Of a DNA stretch of 46,466 nt, positions 39,691 through 46,466 are shown in pieces. The position numbers and the translations under genes are program-made. The stretch's first letter is position 1. Each line of letters opens with the position of its first letter. The stretch is from an uncultured Eubacteriales bacterium (lineage in GTDB: Bacteria; Bacillota; Clostridia; Christensenellales; Aristaeellaceae): NCBI GenBank assembly GCA_902790015.1, contig CADAQF010000016.1, positions 1-46,466 of the forward strand, in the 5' to 3' direction. Below the pieces are notes generated by a model that saw only the letters and a program-made list of their open reading frames with translations, ran no database searches and was not told the DNA's origin.

Positions 39691-41439
39691 TCAGTCGGTA
39701 TACTTGAGACGCTTGGTGTAGGAGGTGTGAAGCAGCTCGTGAGCCAGATGGCTGCCGGGCTTGCCCAGATAATCCGCGTAGATAGCCTTGATCTCGGGAT
39801 TCTCGTGGCTCTTGCGCAGGGGCTTATCGGCGTCCTCCTGATAAAGCGCCTGGGCGCGGACGGCGCGGACATCGACCTCGGCGCGGACATCCGCGGAAAC
39901 GATCGGCTGACCGCCGCCGTTGACGCAACCGCCGGGGCAGGCCATGACTTCGATGAAGGCGTAGTTCTTTTCACCGGAGCGCACGCTGTCCAGCAGCTTG
40001 GCGGCCATGCCGGTGGAAGAGCAGACGGCCACGTTGACATCCATATCGCCGATTTTGACGGTGGCTTCCTTGATGCCGGCGGTGCCGCGGACATCGTGGA
40101 ATTCGACCTTGGCGAGGGTTTCGCCGGTCAGGGTCTCGTAGGCGGTACGCAGGGCGGCTTCCATAACGCCGCCGGTCGCGCCGAAGATGACGCCGGCGCC
40201 GGTGGACTGACCCATCAGCGGATCAAAGTCGCTGTCGGGCAGCTTTTCAAAGGTGATGCCGGCTTCCTTGATCATGCGGGCCAGCTCGCGGGTGGTGATG
40301 ACGATGTCCACATCGGCCATGCCGTCGTGGCCCAGCTCAGGCCGGGCGGCCTCGAACTTCTTGGCCGTGCAGGGCATGACGGAAACCGTCACGATATTCT
40401 TGGGATCGATCCCGGCCTTTTCGGCGTAGTAGCTCTTGGCCATGGCGCCCAGCATCTCGTGGGGAGACTTGCAGCTGGACAGGTTCGGGATGAAGTCCGG
40501 ATAGTAGGTTTCGCAGAACTTGATCCAGCCGGGAGAGCAGGAAGTGATCATCGGCAGGACGCCGCCGTTCTGCACGCGCTCGACCAGCTCGTTGGCTTCT
40601 TCCATGATGGTCAGGTCGGCGCCGAAGTCCGTATCGAAGACCCGGTCGAAGCCCAGGCGGCGCAGGGCCGTGGCCATCTTGCCGGTGACGCTGGTGCCCA
40701 TGGGCAGGCCGAATTCCTCACCCAAAGCGGCGCGGACGGCGGGAGCGGGCTGCACGACCACGTGCTTCGTGGGATCCTGCAGGGCGGCCCAGACCTTGGC
40801 GGTATCGTCCTTTTCGTGGAGAGCGCCGACGGGGCAGGCGTTGATGCACTGGCCGCAGTTGATGCAGGCCATGTCGTTGAGCTTGAGGCCCCAGGGAGAT
40901 TCGATGGCCGTCTTGAAGCCGCGCATGACGGGGCCGATGACGCCGATGCCCTGCACCTTGGAGCAGACCGCCACGCAGCGGCGGCAGAGGATGCACTTAT
41001 TGTTGTCGCGCACGATGGACGGAGAAACGTCGTCGATCTCGTACTCGTTCATGGCGCCCTTGAAAGCGTCTCCGTCCTCCACGCCCAGCTCCTTGCACAG
41101 GCGCTGCAGCTCGCAGTCCTGGGAGCGCACGCAGGTCAGGCACTTCTTGTCGTGGGAAGAAAGCACCAGCTGCAGCAGCGTGCGGCGGTAGTTGCGGATC
41201 TTGGGGGTGTTGGTCTTGACATTCATGCCGTCGGCGGCGGGCAGCACGCAGGCCGCCTGCAGGTTGCGGCCGCCGGCGTCCACGACGCACATGCGGCACG
41301 CGCCGATCTCATTGATGTCCTTCAGGTAGCACAGCGTCGGGATATGCACGCCGGCCTTGCGGGCCGCCTCGAGGACGCTGGTGCCGGCCGGCACTTCAAC
41401 GGCGATACCGTCGATCGTCAGGCTGATCATCTTTTCCAT
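39691..41439 (-). CDS. hydA: [FeFe]-hydrogenase catalytic subunit HydA
   Basis: The 582-residue product is a group A [FeFe]-hydrogenase. It has an N-terminal [2Fe-2S] domain (CRMC near residue 47), the His-Cys cluster motif HDKKCLTCVRSQDC near 93-106 and two [4Fe-4S] motifs (CILCRRCVAVC near 147, CINCGQCINACP near 190). The three H-cluster motifs are TSCSPGW near 300, MPCTAKKFE near 355 and MACPGGCVNGGGQP near 490. With HydB and HydC it should form the cytosolic electron-bifurcating complex that makes H2 from NADH plus reduced ferredoxin. AAGGAGG lies 8 bases before the ATG at 41439. A start 8 codons upstream is less likely. Maturases HydEFG are not in the window. Confidence 0.96.
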   Translation of the reverse strand: MEKMISLTIDGIAVEVPAGTSVLEAARKAGVHIPTLCYLKDINEIGACRMCVVDAGGRNLQAACVLPAADGMNVKTNTPKIRNYRRTLLQLVLSSHDKKCLTCVRSQDCELQRLCKELGVEDGDAFKGAMNEYEIDDVSPSIVRDNNKCILCRRCVAVCSKVQGIGVIGPVMRGFKTAIESPWGLKLNDMACINCGQCINACPVGALHEKDDTAKVWAALQDPTKHVVVQPAPAVRAALGEEFGLPMGTSVTGKMATALRRLGFDRVFDTDFGADLTIMEEANELVERVQNGGVLPMITSCSPGWIKFCETYYPDFIPNLSSCKSPHEMLGAMAKSYYAEKAGIDPKNIVTVSVMPCTAKKFEAARPELGHDGMADVDIVITTRELARMIKEAGITFEKLPDSDFDPLMGQSTGAGVIFGATGGVMEAALRTAYETLTGETLAKVEFHDVRGTAGIKEATVKIGDMDVNVAVCSSTGMAAKLLDSVRSGEKNYAFIEVMACPGGCVNGGGQPIVSADVRAEVDVRAVRAQALYQEDADKPLRKSHENPEIKAIYADYLGKPGSHLAHELLHTSYTKRLKYTD

Positions 41440-41455
41440 GGTTACGTCCTCCTTA

Positions 41456-43255
41456 TCACTCACGGCTGATCGCGCCGAAACGGCACTTTTCCATACAGGT
41501 GCCGCACTTGAGGCACTTGGCAGTATCGATCACATGGGGCTGTTTGACGGTGCCGGTGATGGCGTCCGCCGGGCAGGCCCTGGCGCAGGCCGTGCAGCCG
41601 CGGCACTTCTCGGGATCGATCTTGTACTGCAGGAGGCTCTTGCAATGATGCGCGGGGCAGCGCTTTTCGCGGATGTGCGCCTCATATTCGCTGCGGAAGA
41701 ACTTGATGGTGGAAAGCACGGGGTTGGGAGCCGTCTGGCCCAGGCCGCACAGGGCGGTGGACTTGATGGTTTCCGCCAGGTTTTCCAGCTTCTCGATGTC
41801 GCCTTCCTCGCCCTTGCCTTCGACGATGCGGTTGAGGATCTCCAGCATGCGCTTGGTGCCGATACGGCAGGGAGCGCACTTGCCGCAGCTCTCGTCGACG
41901 ATAAAGTCCAGGTAGAAGCGGGCGATGTCGACCATGCAGTTGTCTTCGTCCATGACGATCATACCGCCGGAGCCCATCATGGAGCCGGCAGCGATCAGGT
42001 TGTCATAGTCGACCGGAGTATCCAGCAGGGACTCGGGCAGACAGCCGCCGGAGGGACCGCCGGTCTGTACGGCCTTGAACTTCTTGCCATTGGGGCAGCC
42101 GCCGCCGATATCGTAAATGATCGTGCGCAGCGGGGTGCCCATGGGGATTTCGACCAGACCGGTGTTGTTGATCTTGCCGCCCAGAGCGAAAACCTTGGTG
42201 CCCTTGGACTTTTCGGTGCCCATTGCCGCGAACCAGTCGGCGCCGTGCAGGATGATCTGCGCCACGTTAGCGTAGGTCTCAACATTGTTGAGCATGGTGG
42301 GCTTTTCAAACAGACCCTTGACCGCCGGGAACGGAGGACGGGCAGTGGGTTCACCGCGCTTGCCCTCGATGGAGTGCATCAGAGCGGTTTCCTCGCCGCA
42401 GACGAAAGCGCCGGCGCCCAGACGGATGTTCAGGTCAAAATCGAACCCGGTCTCAAAGATGTTCTTGCCCAGCAGGCCATATTCGCGGGCCTGGTCGATG
42501 GCGATGGACAGACGCTTGACCGCGATGGGATATTCCGCGCGGACGTAGATATAGCCCTGGGAAGCGCCGATGGCATAGCCGGCGATGGCCATGGCTTCGA
42601 TGATGGCGTGCGGGTCGCCTTCCAGAATGGAACGGTCCATGAAAGCGCCGGGGTCGCCCTCGTCGGCGTTGCAGGCGACAAATTTCTGGTCAGCCTGGCT
42701 CTGGTAGGTGAACTTCCACTTAAGGCCGGTGGGGAAACCGCCGCCGCCGCGACCGCGCAGGCCGGACTTGAGGATCTCGTCGATGACCTGCTCACGGGTC
42801 ATCTGAGTCAGGGCCTTTTCGAGGGCCTTGTAGCCATCCATGGCCAGGTATTCGTCGATATTCTCAGGATCGATAACGCCGCAGTTGCGCAGAGCGATAC
42901 GATGCTGGTATTTATAGAAGGTGATGTCATCCAGTTTCTTTTCGGCGTTCTGCTCGTGGGTGGCGTGATCGGTATACACCAGATGCTCGACCTTGCGGCC
43001 CTTGAGCAGGTGCTCGGAAACGATCTCGTCCACGTTTTCGGGCTTAACGTGGCTGTAGAAGGTGCCGTCCGGATAGACGATGACGACGGGGCCCGCCTCG
43101 CATAGGCCAAAGCAGCCCGTGCGGATGACCTTCACTTCTTTTTCCAGGTGGTTTTCGGCCAGCTTGTCGTTAAACCGGTCGATCAGCTTCGCGGAGCCGG
43201 ATGAAGAACAGCCGGTACCGCCGCAGACCAGTACATGAGCGCGGTAGATATCCAT
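41456..43255 (-). CDS. hydB: Hydrogenase subunit HydB (NuoF-like, NADH/FMN-binding)
   Basis: The 599-residue product is a NuoF-like flavoprotein. An N-terminal thioredoxin-fold [2Fe-2S] domain (VCGGTGCSSSG near residue 10, CFGLCEAGP near 48) comes first. The FMN/NADH domain has RGRGGGGFPTGLKW near 169-182 and GAGAFVCGEETAL near 280. The [4Fe-4S] motif ESCGKCAPCRIG lies near 460, and a C-terminal 2[4Fe-4S] ferredoxin domain (CRGCTACARACP, CLKCGTCMEKC) near 545-590. It should oxidise NADH and split electrons between clusters. Sixteen bases separate it from hydA. Confidence 0.96.
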   Translation of the reverse strand: MDIYRAHVLVCGGTGCSSSGSAKLIDRFNDKLAENHLEKEVKVIRTGCFGLCEAGPVVIVYPDGTFYSHVKPENVDEIVSEHLLKGRKVEHLVYTDHATHEQNAEKKLDDITFYKYQHRIALRNCGVIDPENIDEYLAMDGYKALEKALTQMTREQVIDEILKSGLRGRGGGGFPTGLKWKFTYQSQADQKFVACNADEGDPGAFMDRSILEGDPHAIIEAMAIAGYAIGASQGYIYVRAEYPIAVKRLSIAIDQAREYGLLGKNIFETGFDFDLNIRLGAGAFVCGEETALMHSIEGKRGEPTARPPFPAVKGLFEKPTMLNNVETYANVAQIILHGADWFAAMGTEKSKGTKVFALGGKINNTGLVEIPMGTPLRTIIYDIGGGCPNGKKFKAVQTGGPSGGCLPESLLDTPVDYDNLIAAGSMMGSGGMIVMDEDNCMVDIARFYLDFIVDESCGKCAPCRIGTKRMLEILNRIVEGKGEEGDIEKLENLAETIKSTALCGLGQTAPNPVLSTIKFFRSEYEAHIREKRCPAHHCKSLLQYKIDPEKCRGCTACARACPADAITGTVKQPHVIDTAKCLKCGTCMEKCRFGAISRE

Positions 43256-43276
43256 ATCTCTTTCCTCCGTTGTTCT

Positions 43277-43645
43277 TTACTCGGCGGCGCCGATAGTGTA
43301 TTCATCCACAGGGCGGCCGTTGACGATATGCTCGGCCACGATGCGCGGAACCATCTCGGGCTTAACGTGTACGTAGGTCACCTTTTCCTTGCCGGGAACG
43401 ATGACGTCCACCATGGGCTCCAGGCGGCACATGCCGATGCACCCGGTCTGGGACACCGTGACGTCGGAAAGCTGGCGCTTGGCGATTTCGTCCATGAAGG
43501 CGTGCATGACGGGGCGGGCGCCGGCGGCGATACCGCAGGTGGCCATGCCGATCACCACGCGCGTGCCGTTGTCGCCTTCTGTGCGCAGGTTGATCCTGCT
43601 GAGCGTAGCTTTGCGGATCGCTTCAAGTTCGGCTAAAGATTTCAT
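43277..43645 (-). CDS. Thioredoxin-fold [2Fe-2S] ferredoxin-like protein in hydrogenase operon
   Basis: The 122-residue product resembles the C-terminal half of NuoE/HydC and the N-terminal domain of HydB. MATCGIAAGA near residue 34 and TGCIGMCRLEP near 67 should provide the four Cys of a [2Fe-2S] cluster. It lacks the N-terminal helical domain of NuoE. It is translated with its neighbours, overlapping the ATPase-domain gene by 4 bases and lying 21 bases before hydB. A role as an extra electron carrier or subunit of the bifurcating hydrogenase is likely from context but not proven. Confidence 0.88.
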   Translation of the reverse strand: MKSLAELEAIRKATLSRINLRTEGDNGTRVVIGMATCGIAAGARPVMHAFMDEIAKRQLSDVTVSQTGCIGMCRLEPMVDVIVPGKEKVTYVHVKPEMVPRIVAEHIVNGRPVDEYTIGAAE

Positions 43646-44199
43646 CGCATGATCCCTCCTAATATCGGTTCAGTCTCTTCGGTAAGAGATTGTCTGATCC
43701 ACTGTACGATCTCCGGCTCCGCCAGGGAAATCTCCGGCCCCACGGCCGCGCGGACTTCCTCGGTGGAAAAATCCATTTGGCCCTTGGGGGACGAGCAGAT
43801 CAGGCGGAACTCGGGCTTGTCAGGGCTGCCGATGATCAGCGTCGCCATCGTTTCCGCCAGATCCCCTAAGGGGAGGCAGTCGATGGAATCCGTATGGAAT
43901 TGGGCGGTGATCACCGTTCCCCGGCCTACCTCGCTTTCGATATCGACGCTGCCGCCGGACGCCATGGCGTTCTGCATGAGAAGCGGAATGCCCAGTCCCA
44001 CCCTGCGGGTGGTGCGGGTCGTGACAAAGGGGCTGCGGACCTTTTCCAGCAACTCGCGGTCCATTCCCTTCCCGTCGTCCTTGACCGTCATGGTCAGCAC
44101 GCCGTCTTCGCTTAAATCAAAAGAGATATCGACGTGAGATGCTTCAGCCCGGACGCTGTTTTGCACGATATCCAGCAGATGCAGCGCAATCTCCTTCAT
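43642..44199 (-). CDS. HATPase-domain protein in hydrogenase operon
   Basis: The 185-residue product is a stand-alone GHKL ATPase domain. The N box is DIVQNSVRAEA near residues 10-20, G1 is DDGKGMD near 57, and VGLGIPLL near 85 forms the ATP lid. There is no phosphorylated-His domain, sensor or membrane segment, so it is not a normal two-component kinase. It resembles anti-sigma-factor kinases such as SpoIIAB, or may use ATP state to control the enzyme. It lies between hydC and the small ferredoxin gene, overlapping the latter by 4 bases and 6 bases from hydC. Its regulatory role is inferred from position. Confidence 0.88.
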   Translation of the reverse strand: MKEIALHLLDIVQNSVRAEASHVDISFDLSEDGVLTMTVKDDGKGMDRELLEKVRSPFVTTRTTRRVGLGIPLLMQNAMASGGSVDIESEVGRGTVITAQFHTDSIDCLPLGDLAETMATLIIGSPDKPEFRLICSSPKGQMDFSTEEVRAAVGPEISLAEPEIVQWIRQSLTEETEPILGGIMR

Positions 44200-44205
44200 G
44201 GCAGG

Positions 44206-44679
44206 TCAGGCCTCTTTATACTTGGCCAGGATGCCGGGCACCTGGTCCGGCGTCATGCGGCCGTAAACCTCACCGTTGATCGTCATGACAGGCGCAAGGC
44301 CGCAGGCGCCCAGGCAGCGGGTGGCCTGCAGGGTGAAGCGGCCGTCCTTGGTCGTGCCGCCGACCGGGATGCCCAGCATCTCGCTCAGCTTGTCCAGTAC
44401 CGCCTGGCTGCCCTTGACGTAGCAGGCCGTGCCCAGGCAGACGCTGATGACGTACTCGCCCTTGGGCTGCAGGGAAAACTGGGCATAGAACGTAGCCACA
44501 CCGTAGACTTCCGCCAGCGTCACGCCCAGGCCGTCCGCTATGATCTTCTGGACGTCCTCGGGAACGCAGCCGAAAATCTCCTGCGCGGCCTGCAGCACGG
44601 GCATGAGGGCGCCCGGCCAGTCCTTGTGCGTTTCGATGATCTGTTGAAGCTCCGCGTACTTCTGCTCCTTGTCGCTCAT
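44206..44679 (-). CDS. hydC: Hydrogenase subunit HydC (NuoE-like [2Fe-2S])
   Basis: The 157-residue product is a NuoE-type subunit. It has an N-terminal helical domain (PVLQAAQEIFG, GVATFYAQFSL near residues 27-67) and a [2Fe-2S] thioredoxin-fold half with CLGTACYVKG near 79 and TRCLGACGLAP near 120. It passes electrons within the HydABC complex. I chose the ATG at 44679 because AAGGATGG lies about 8 bases upstream. A second ATG at 44691 has that ribosome site too close. It is the first gene of the operon, with a promoter at 44753-44782. Confidence 0.94.
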   Translation of the reverse strand: MSDKEQKYAELQQIIETHKDWPGALMPVLQAAQEIFGCVPEDVQKIIADGLGVTLAEVYGVATFYAQFSLQPKGEYVISVCLGTACYVKGSQAVLDKLSEMLGIPVGGTTKDGRFTLQATRCLGACGLAPVMTINGEVYGRMTPDQVPGILAKYKEA

Positions 44680-44752
44680 GGATGGCACCATCCTTCTTCC
44701 ATAATTGAATCCTCGATGGATATTTCCGGTCATGCCCGAAATATATCAATGT

Positions 44753-44782
44753 ATTATAGATTGCGAAACCGAAGTTAGTCAA
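44753..44782 (-). promoter_or_regulatory. Sigma-A promoter of the hydrogenase operon
   Basis: On the minus strand TTGACT (44777-44782) is 18 bases from a perfect TATAAT (44753-44758), about 75 bases before the hydC start. Confidence 0.75.
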
Positions 44783-44851
44783 TTCTAATCATCATACAAA
44801 ATAGGATATTTGCGGATATTTTCCCGCCGCTCAGGCGGCGGCATAAGAAGT

Positions 44852-44880
44852 GCCCCGAACGGAAGACTGCCGCCCGGGGC
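44852..44880. terminator. Possible hairpin terminator after the YczE-like gene
   Basis: GCCCCG (44852-44857) pairs with CGGGGC (44875-44880) around a partly paired loop. The T-run on the minus strand is poor. A CCGCCGC/GCGGCGG hairpin lies beside it at about 44825. The remainder of the 44680-44976 gap holds only the hydC promoter. Confidence 0.35.
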
Positions 44881-44976
44881 CCTGTCCATAAAAAAGACTC
44901 AAAGCCGGATTATTCACTTCATGCGCCGCACCGCGCCCGGACCCGGTCCCGCTTTTGCCTGCTTAGTATACGCGCG

Positions 44977-45639
44977 TCATCGATCCCGGCCGGCAACAAG
45001 CACGCGGGACACCTCGGCTAACCCCTTGTGGGTGACGCTGCGGGGCTCAAAGCGGAAGGCGGAATAGACCAGCTGCAGGACGATGCCCGTTCCGAACACG
45101 CTCAAAAGGGTGCCTGCGCCCACCGGGCCGCCCAGCAACCACCCGCCCAGCAGCACCACCGACAAAACCATGATCTCCACCAGGCCGATAGGCGCCCGGG
45201 GCAGCCTTTTTCCAAGGCCCACCAGCAGCGCGTCCCGAGGGCCGCAGCCCTGTTCCCCCCGCATGTAGACCATCATGCCCAGGGCCATGAAGACGAACCC
45301 CGCCAGCATGATGACGACGCCCCGCCACAATACGTCATTGAGCGGCAGCGGGTTCAGGTCGTTGAACATCTGCACGAAATTGCCTGTCAGCAGCGCGTCG
45401 ATGATGGTGCCGAAACCGATCCGCTCTTTGAGCGCCAGGTCGATCAGCAGCACGCATACGGACATCGCCGTCATGGCCAGGCCGTAATTGAGCGGCGTGT
45501 GCCGGGCCACCCCCATGCCCAGACAGTCCCACGGGGCGAGGCCTATATTGGCGAATATGGTCAGGTGCACACCAAACGAAAAAACGAGCAGCCCCGCCGC
45601 TATGCGGAGCCACTCGAGAAAAACTGTTTTCCTGGTCAT
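44977..45639 (-). CDS. YczE/YitT-like integral membrane protein
   Basis: The 220-residue product has about five membrane segments and matches the COG2364 (YczE-like) group, with GVHLTIFANIGLAPWDCLG near residues 24-42 and GEQGCGPRDALLVGLGKRL near 130-148. The internal similarity of these two Gly-Pro-Asp segments suggests two repeated halves. The function of this family is not known. I chose the ATG at 45639, preceded by AAAGGA. A longer frame to 45816 would cover a probable promoter (TACAAT at about 45697-45702 on the minus strand). It stands alone. Confidence 0.85.
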   Translation of the reverse strand: MTRKTVFLEWLRIAAGLLVFSFGVHLTIFANIGLAPWDCLGMGVARHTPLNYGLAMTAMSVCVLLIDLALKERIGFGTIIDALLTGNFVQMFNDLNPLPLNDVLWRGVVIMLAGFVFMALGMMVYMRGEQGCGPRDALLVGLGKRLPRAPIGLVEIMVLSVVLLGGWLLGGPVGAGTLLSVFGTGIVLQLVYSAFRFEPRSVTHKGLAEVSRVLVAGRDR

Positions 45640-45860
45640 GGGACAGCCGTCCTTTCCGCTTTGAGGAAGGTAAAGCGCTTTTTCAAAGCCGGCTCTGATT
45701 GTATCACAAAAATCCGGCAGTGAAAACCAGGATTTTGATCGCTGTCCCGGCTGCTCTTGAAGATCAAAGCGCCGAAAAAGCCAACGCAAGACGCTGATCA
45801 TGGAAGAGGGCAGCATCCGGCGTATGGATCACCCGCAGGGAAAAGGCGGGATAGCTTCAT

Positions 45861-45892
45861 AAAAAAGGACTGCCTCTTGAATGAGGCAGCCC
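45861..45892 (-). terminator. Terminator after the edge membrane-protein gene
   Basis: On the minus strand GGCTGCCTC pairs with GAGGCAGTCC around ATTCAA (core 45870-45876 with 45883-45889), followed by TTTTTT (45861-45866). The 45640-45957 gap otherwise holds nothing recognised. Confidence 0.8.
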
Positions 45893-45957
45893 CATGATTG
45901 ATTTACATCTTATCTGCCATATGCGTCAGGACCAGTGTATTTTCTTTTGGCAAACCG

Positions 45958-46466
45958 TCAATACAGATACTTGGTCATGCCGCCGCAGCTGATGATCATC
46001 CAGCTGCCCCAGAGCAGCGCCGTGAACAGGCCCGGCCATATGCTGTGGGTCTTTTTGCTCATGTAGATGTTCAGCGCGTTGGCGATGGTCATGCCGATGG
46101 CCAGAGGCAGGATGGCGATGGTGTAGATGTACATGCGGTGAGCACCAGCACGAAGAACAGCCACAGCAGGAACAGGCCGCCCAGGGAGATCAGGGTGCCC
46201 AATACCACGGTTTTGAGGGTGCCCTTGACGCTGTCGTCCCCGTCGCCGATGCCCACGCTCTTCATCGCCAGGCTGCTGGTCAGGAAGTAGGGAATCTGGA
46301 AGAGGAAATACATCAGAATGCACAGGGTGCGGTTGAACTTGATGGTGTTGAACATGAAGGTGGCAATATGCATACCCTGCTGGGTGTACGAAGAGATCAG
46401 GCCGAACACCAGATAGCCGCAGCCTACGGTGAGCAGGCCGAACGCGAAGCTCTTGCACACATAGCC
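45958..46466 (-). pseudogene. C-terminal part of a membrane protein, frameshifted, cut by window edge
   Basis: Two minus-strand frames together make one membrane protein. The first enters at the right edge of the window and runs to about 46135 with four hydrophobic segments (for example CGYLVFGLI, TVVLGTLISLGGLFLL). The second continues from about 46140 to a TGA at 45958 with further segments (MYIYTIAILPLAIGM, FTALLWGSWMII). Joining them needs one extra base at 46135-46150, so the gene is either broken by a 1-base deletion or carries an assembly error. The terminator downstream suits an expressed gene. The family is not recognised because the N-terminus is missing. Confidence 0.7.

Noticed and set aside
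39727..43105. Plus-strand frames of about 580 codons each at 39727-41469 and 41357-43105
   Set aside because: They lie opposite hydA and hydB, which carry full sets of cofactor motifs. The frames have no ribosome sites or recognisable domains.

Overview
The window looks like chromosome of a G+C-rich, low-oxygen Gram-positive bacterium, most likely an uncultured gut or rumen member of the Clostridia (order not determinable from sequence alone). Reasons: strong AGGAGG-type ribosome binding sites, near-consensus sigma-A promoters, a ClpQ/CodW-like HslV start, ECF-type vitamin transporters (ThiT, QueT) under riboswitch control, an LCP cell-wall ligase-type protein, an electron-bifurcating-type [FeFe]-hydrogenase operon, rubredoxin, and no outer-membrane genes. 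Coding density is high and many genes overlap by 4 bases (ATGA), so translational coupling is common.

Layout. 1-190 holds a structured, non-coding stretch of unknown class. 220-4737: a DegV lipid-binding protein, a two-gene ABC exporter and NagA. 4919-6841: the HslVU protease. 6848-8338 (minus): an exported esterase. 8530-9861: a preQ1 riboswitch with a visible terminator/antiterminator switch controlling a YhhQ-type queuosine-precursor transporter and QueF. 9964-14860: an exported beta-lactamase-fold hydrolase, a small orphan protein, rubredoxin, a cyclophilin, an inositol-phosphatase family enzyme and an SH3-domain surface protein. 14966-18606: MutT, an SDR, an amidohydrolase and a CorC/HlyC transporter with an attenuator-like leader. 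18952-19108: initiator and elongator tRNA-Met. 19364-20917 (minus): a TPP riboswitch, an enlarged ThiT, and QueT. 21066-26854: MTA/SAH nucleosidase, dCMP deaminase, LCP protein, Lgt, a second beta-lactamase-fold hydrolase, RecX and TrmO. 26917-34168 (all minus): GH5 glycosidase, Gfo/Idh oxidoreductase, SDR, ferredoxin-type aldo/keto reductase, GNAT, an orphan protein coupled to MurG. 34927-39218: an exported metallo-beta-lactamase-fold protein and a 1133-residue SdrD-B-like repeat protein. 39691-44679 (minus): hydrogenase operon hydC-HATPase-[2Fe-2S]-hydB-hydA. 44977-46466 (minus): a YczE-like membrane protein and the C-terminal part of a frameshifted membrane protein cut by the window edge.

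Themes. (1) RNA control of vitamin and modified-base supply: preQ1 and TPP riboswitches precede three precursor-transport genes in the window. (2) The intergenic regions carry several repeat families (about 19.2, 29.8, 31.2-31.4 and 34.4-34.8 kb) whose hairpins show compensatory base changes between copies. These are the least explained part of the window. (3) Redox metabolism: the hydrogenase operon contains an ATPase-domain gene and an extra thioredoxin-fold ferredoxin gene. I saw no CRISPR array, transposase, integrase, prophage or new defence locus. The best candidates for undescribed biology are the RNA at the left edge, the CorC leader and the intergenic repeats.
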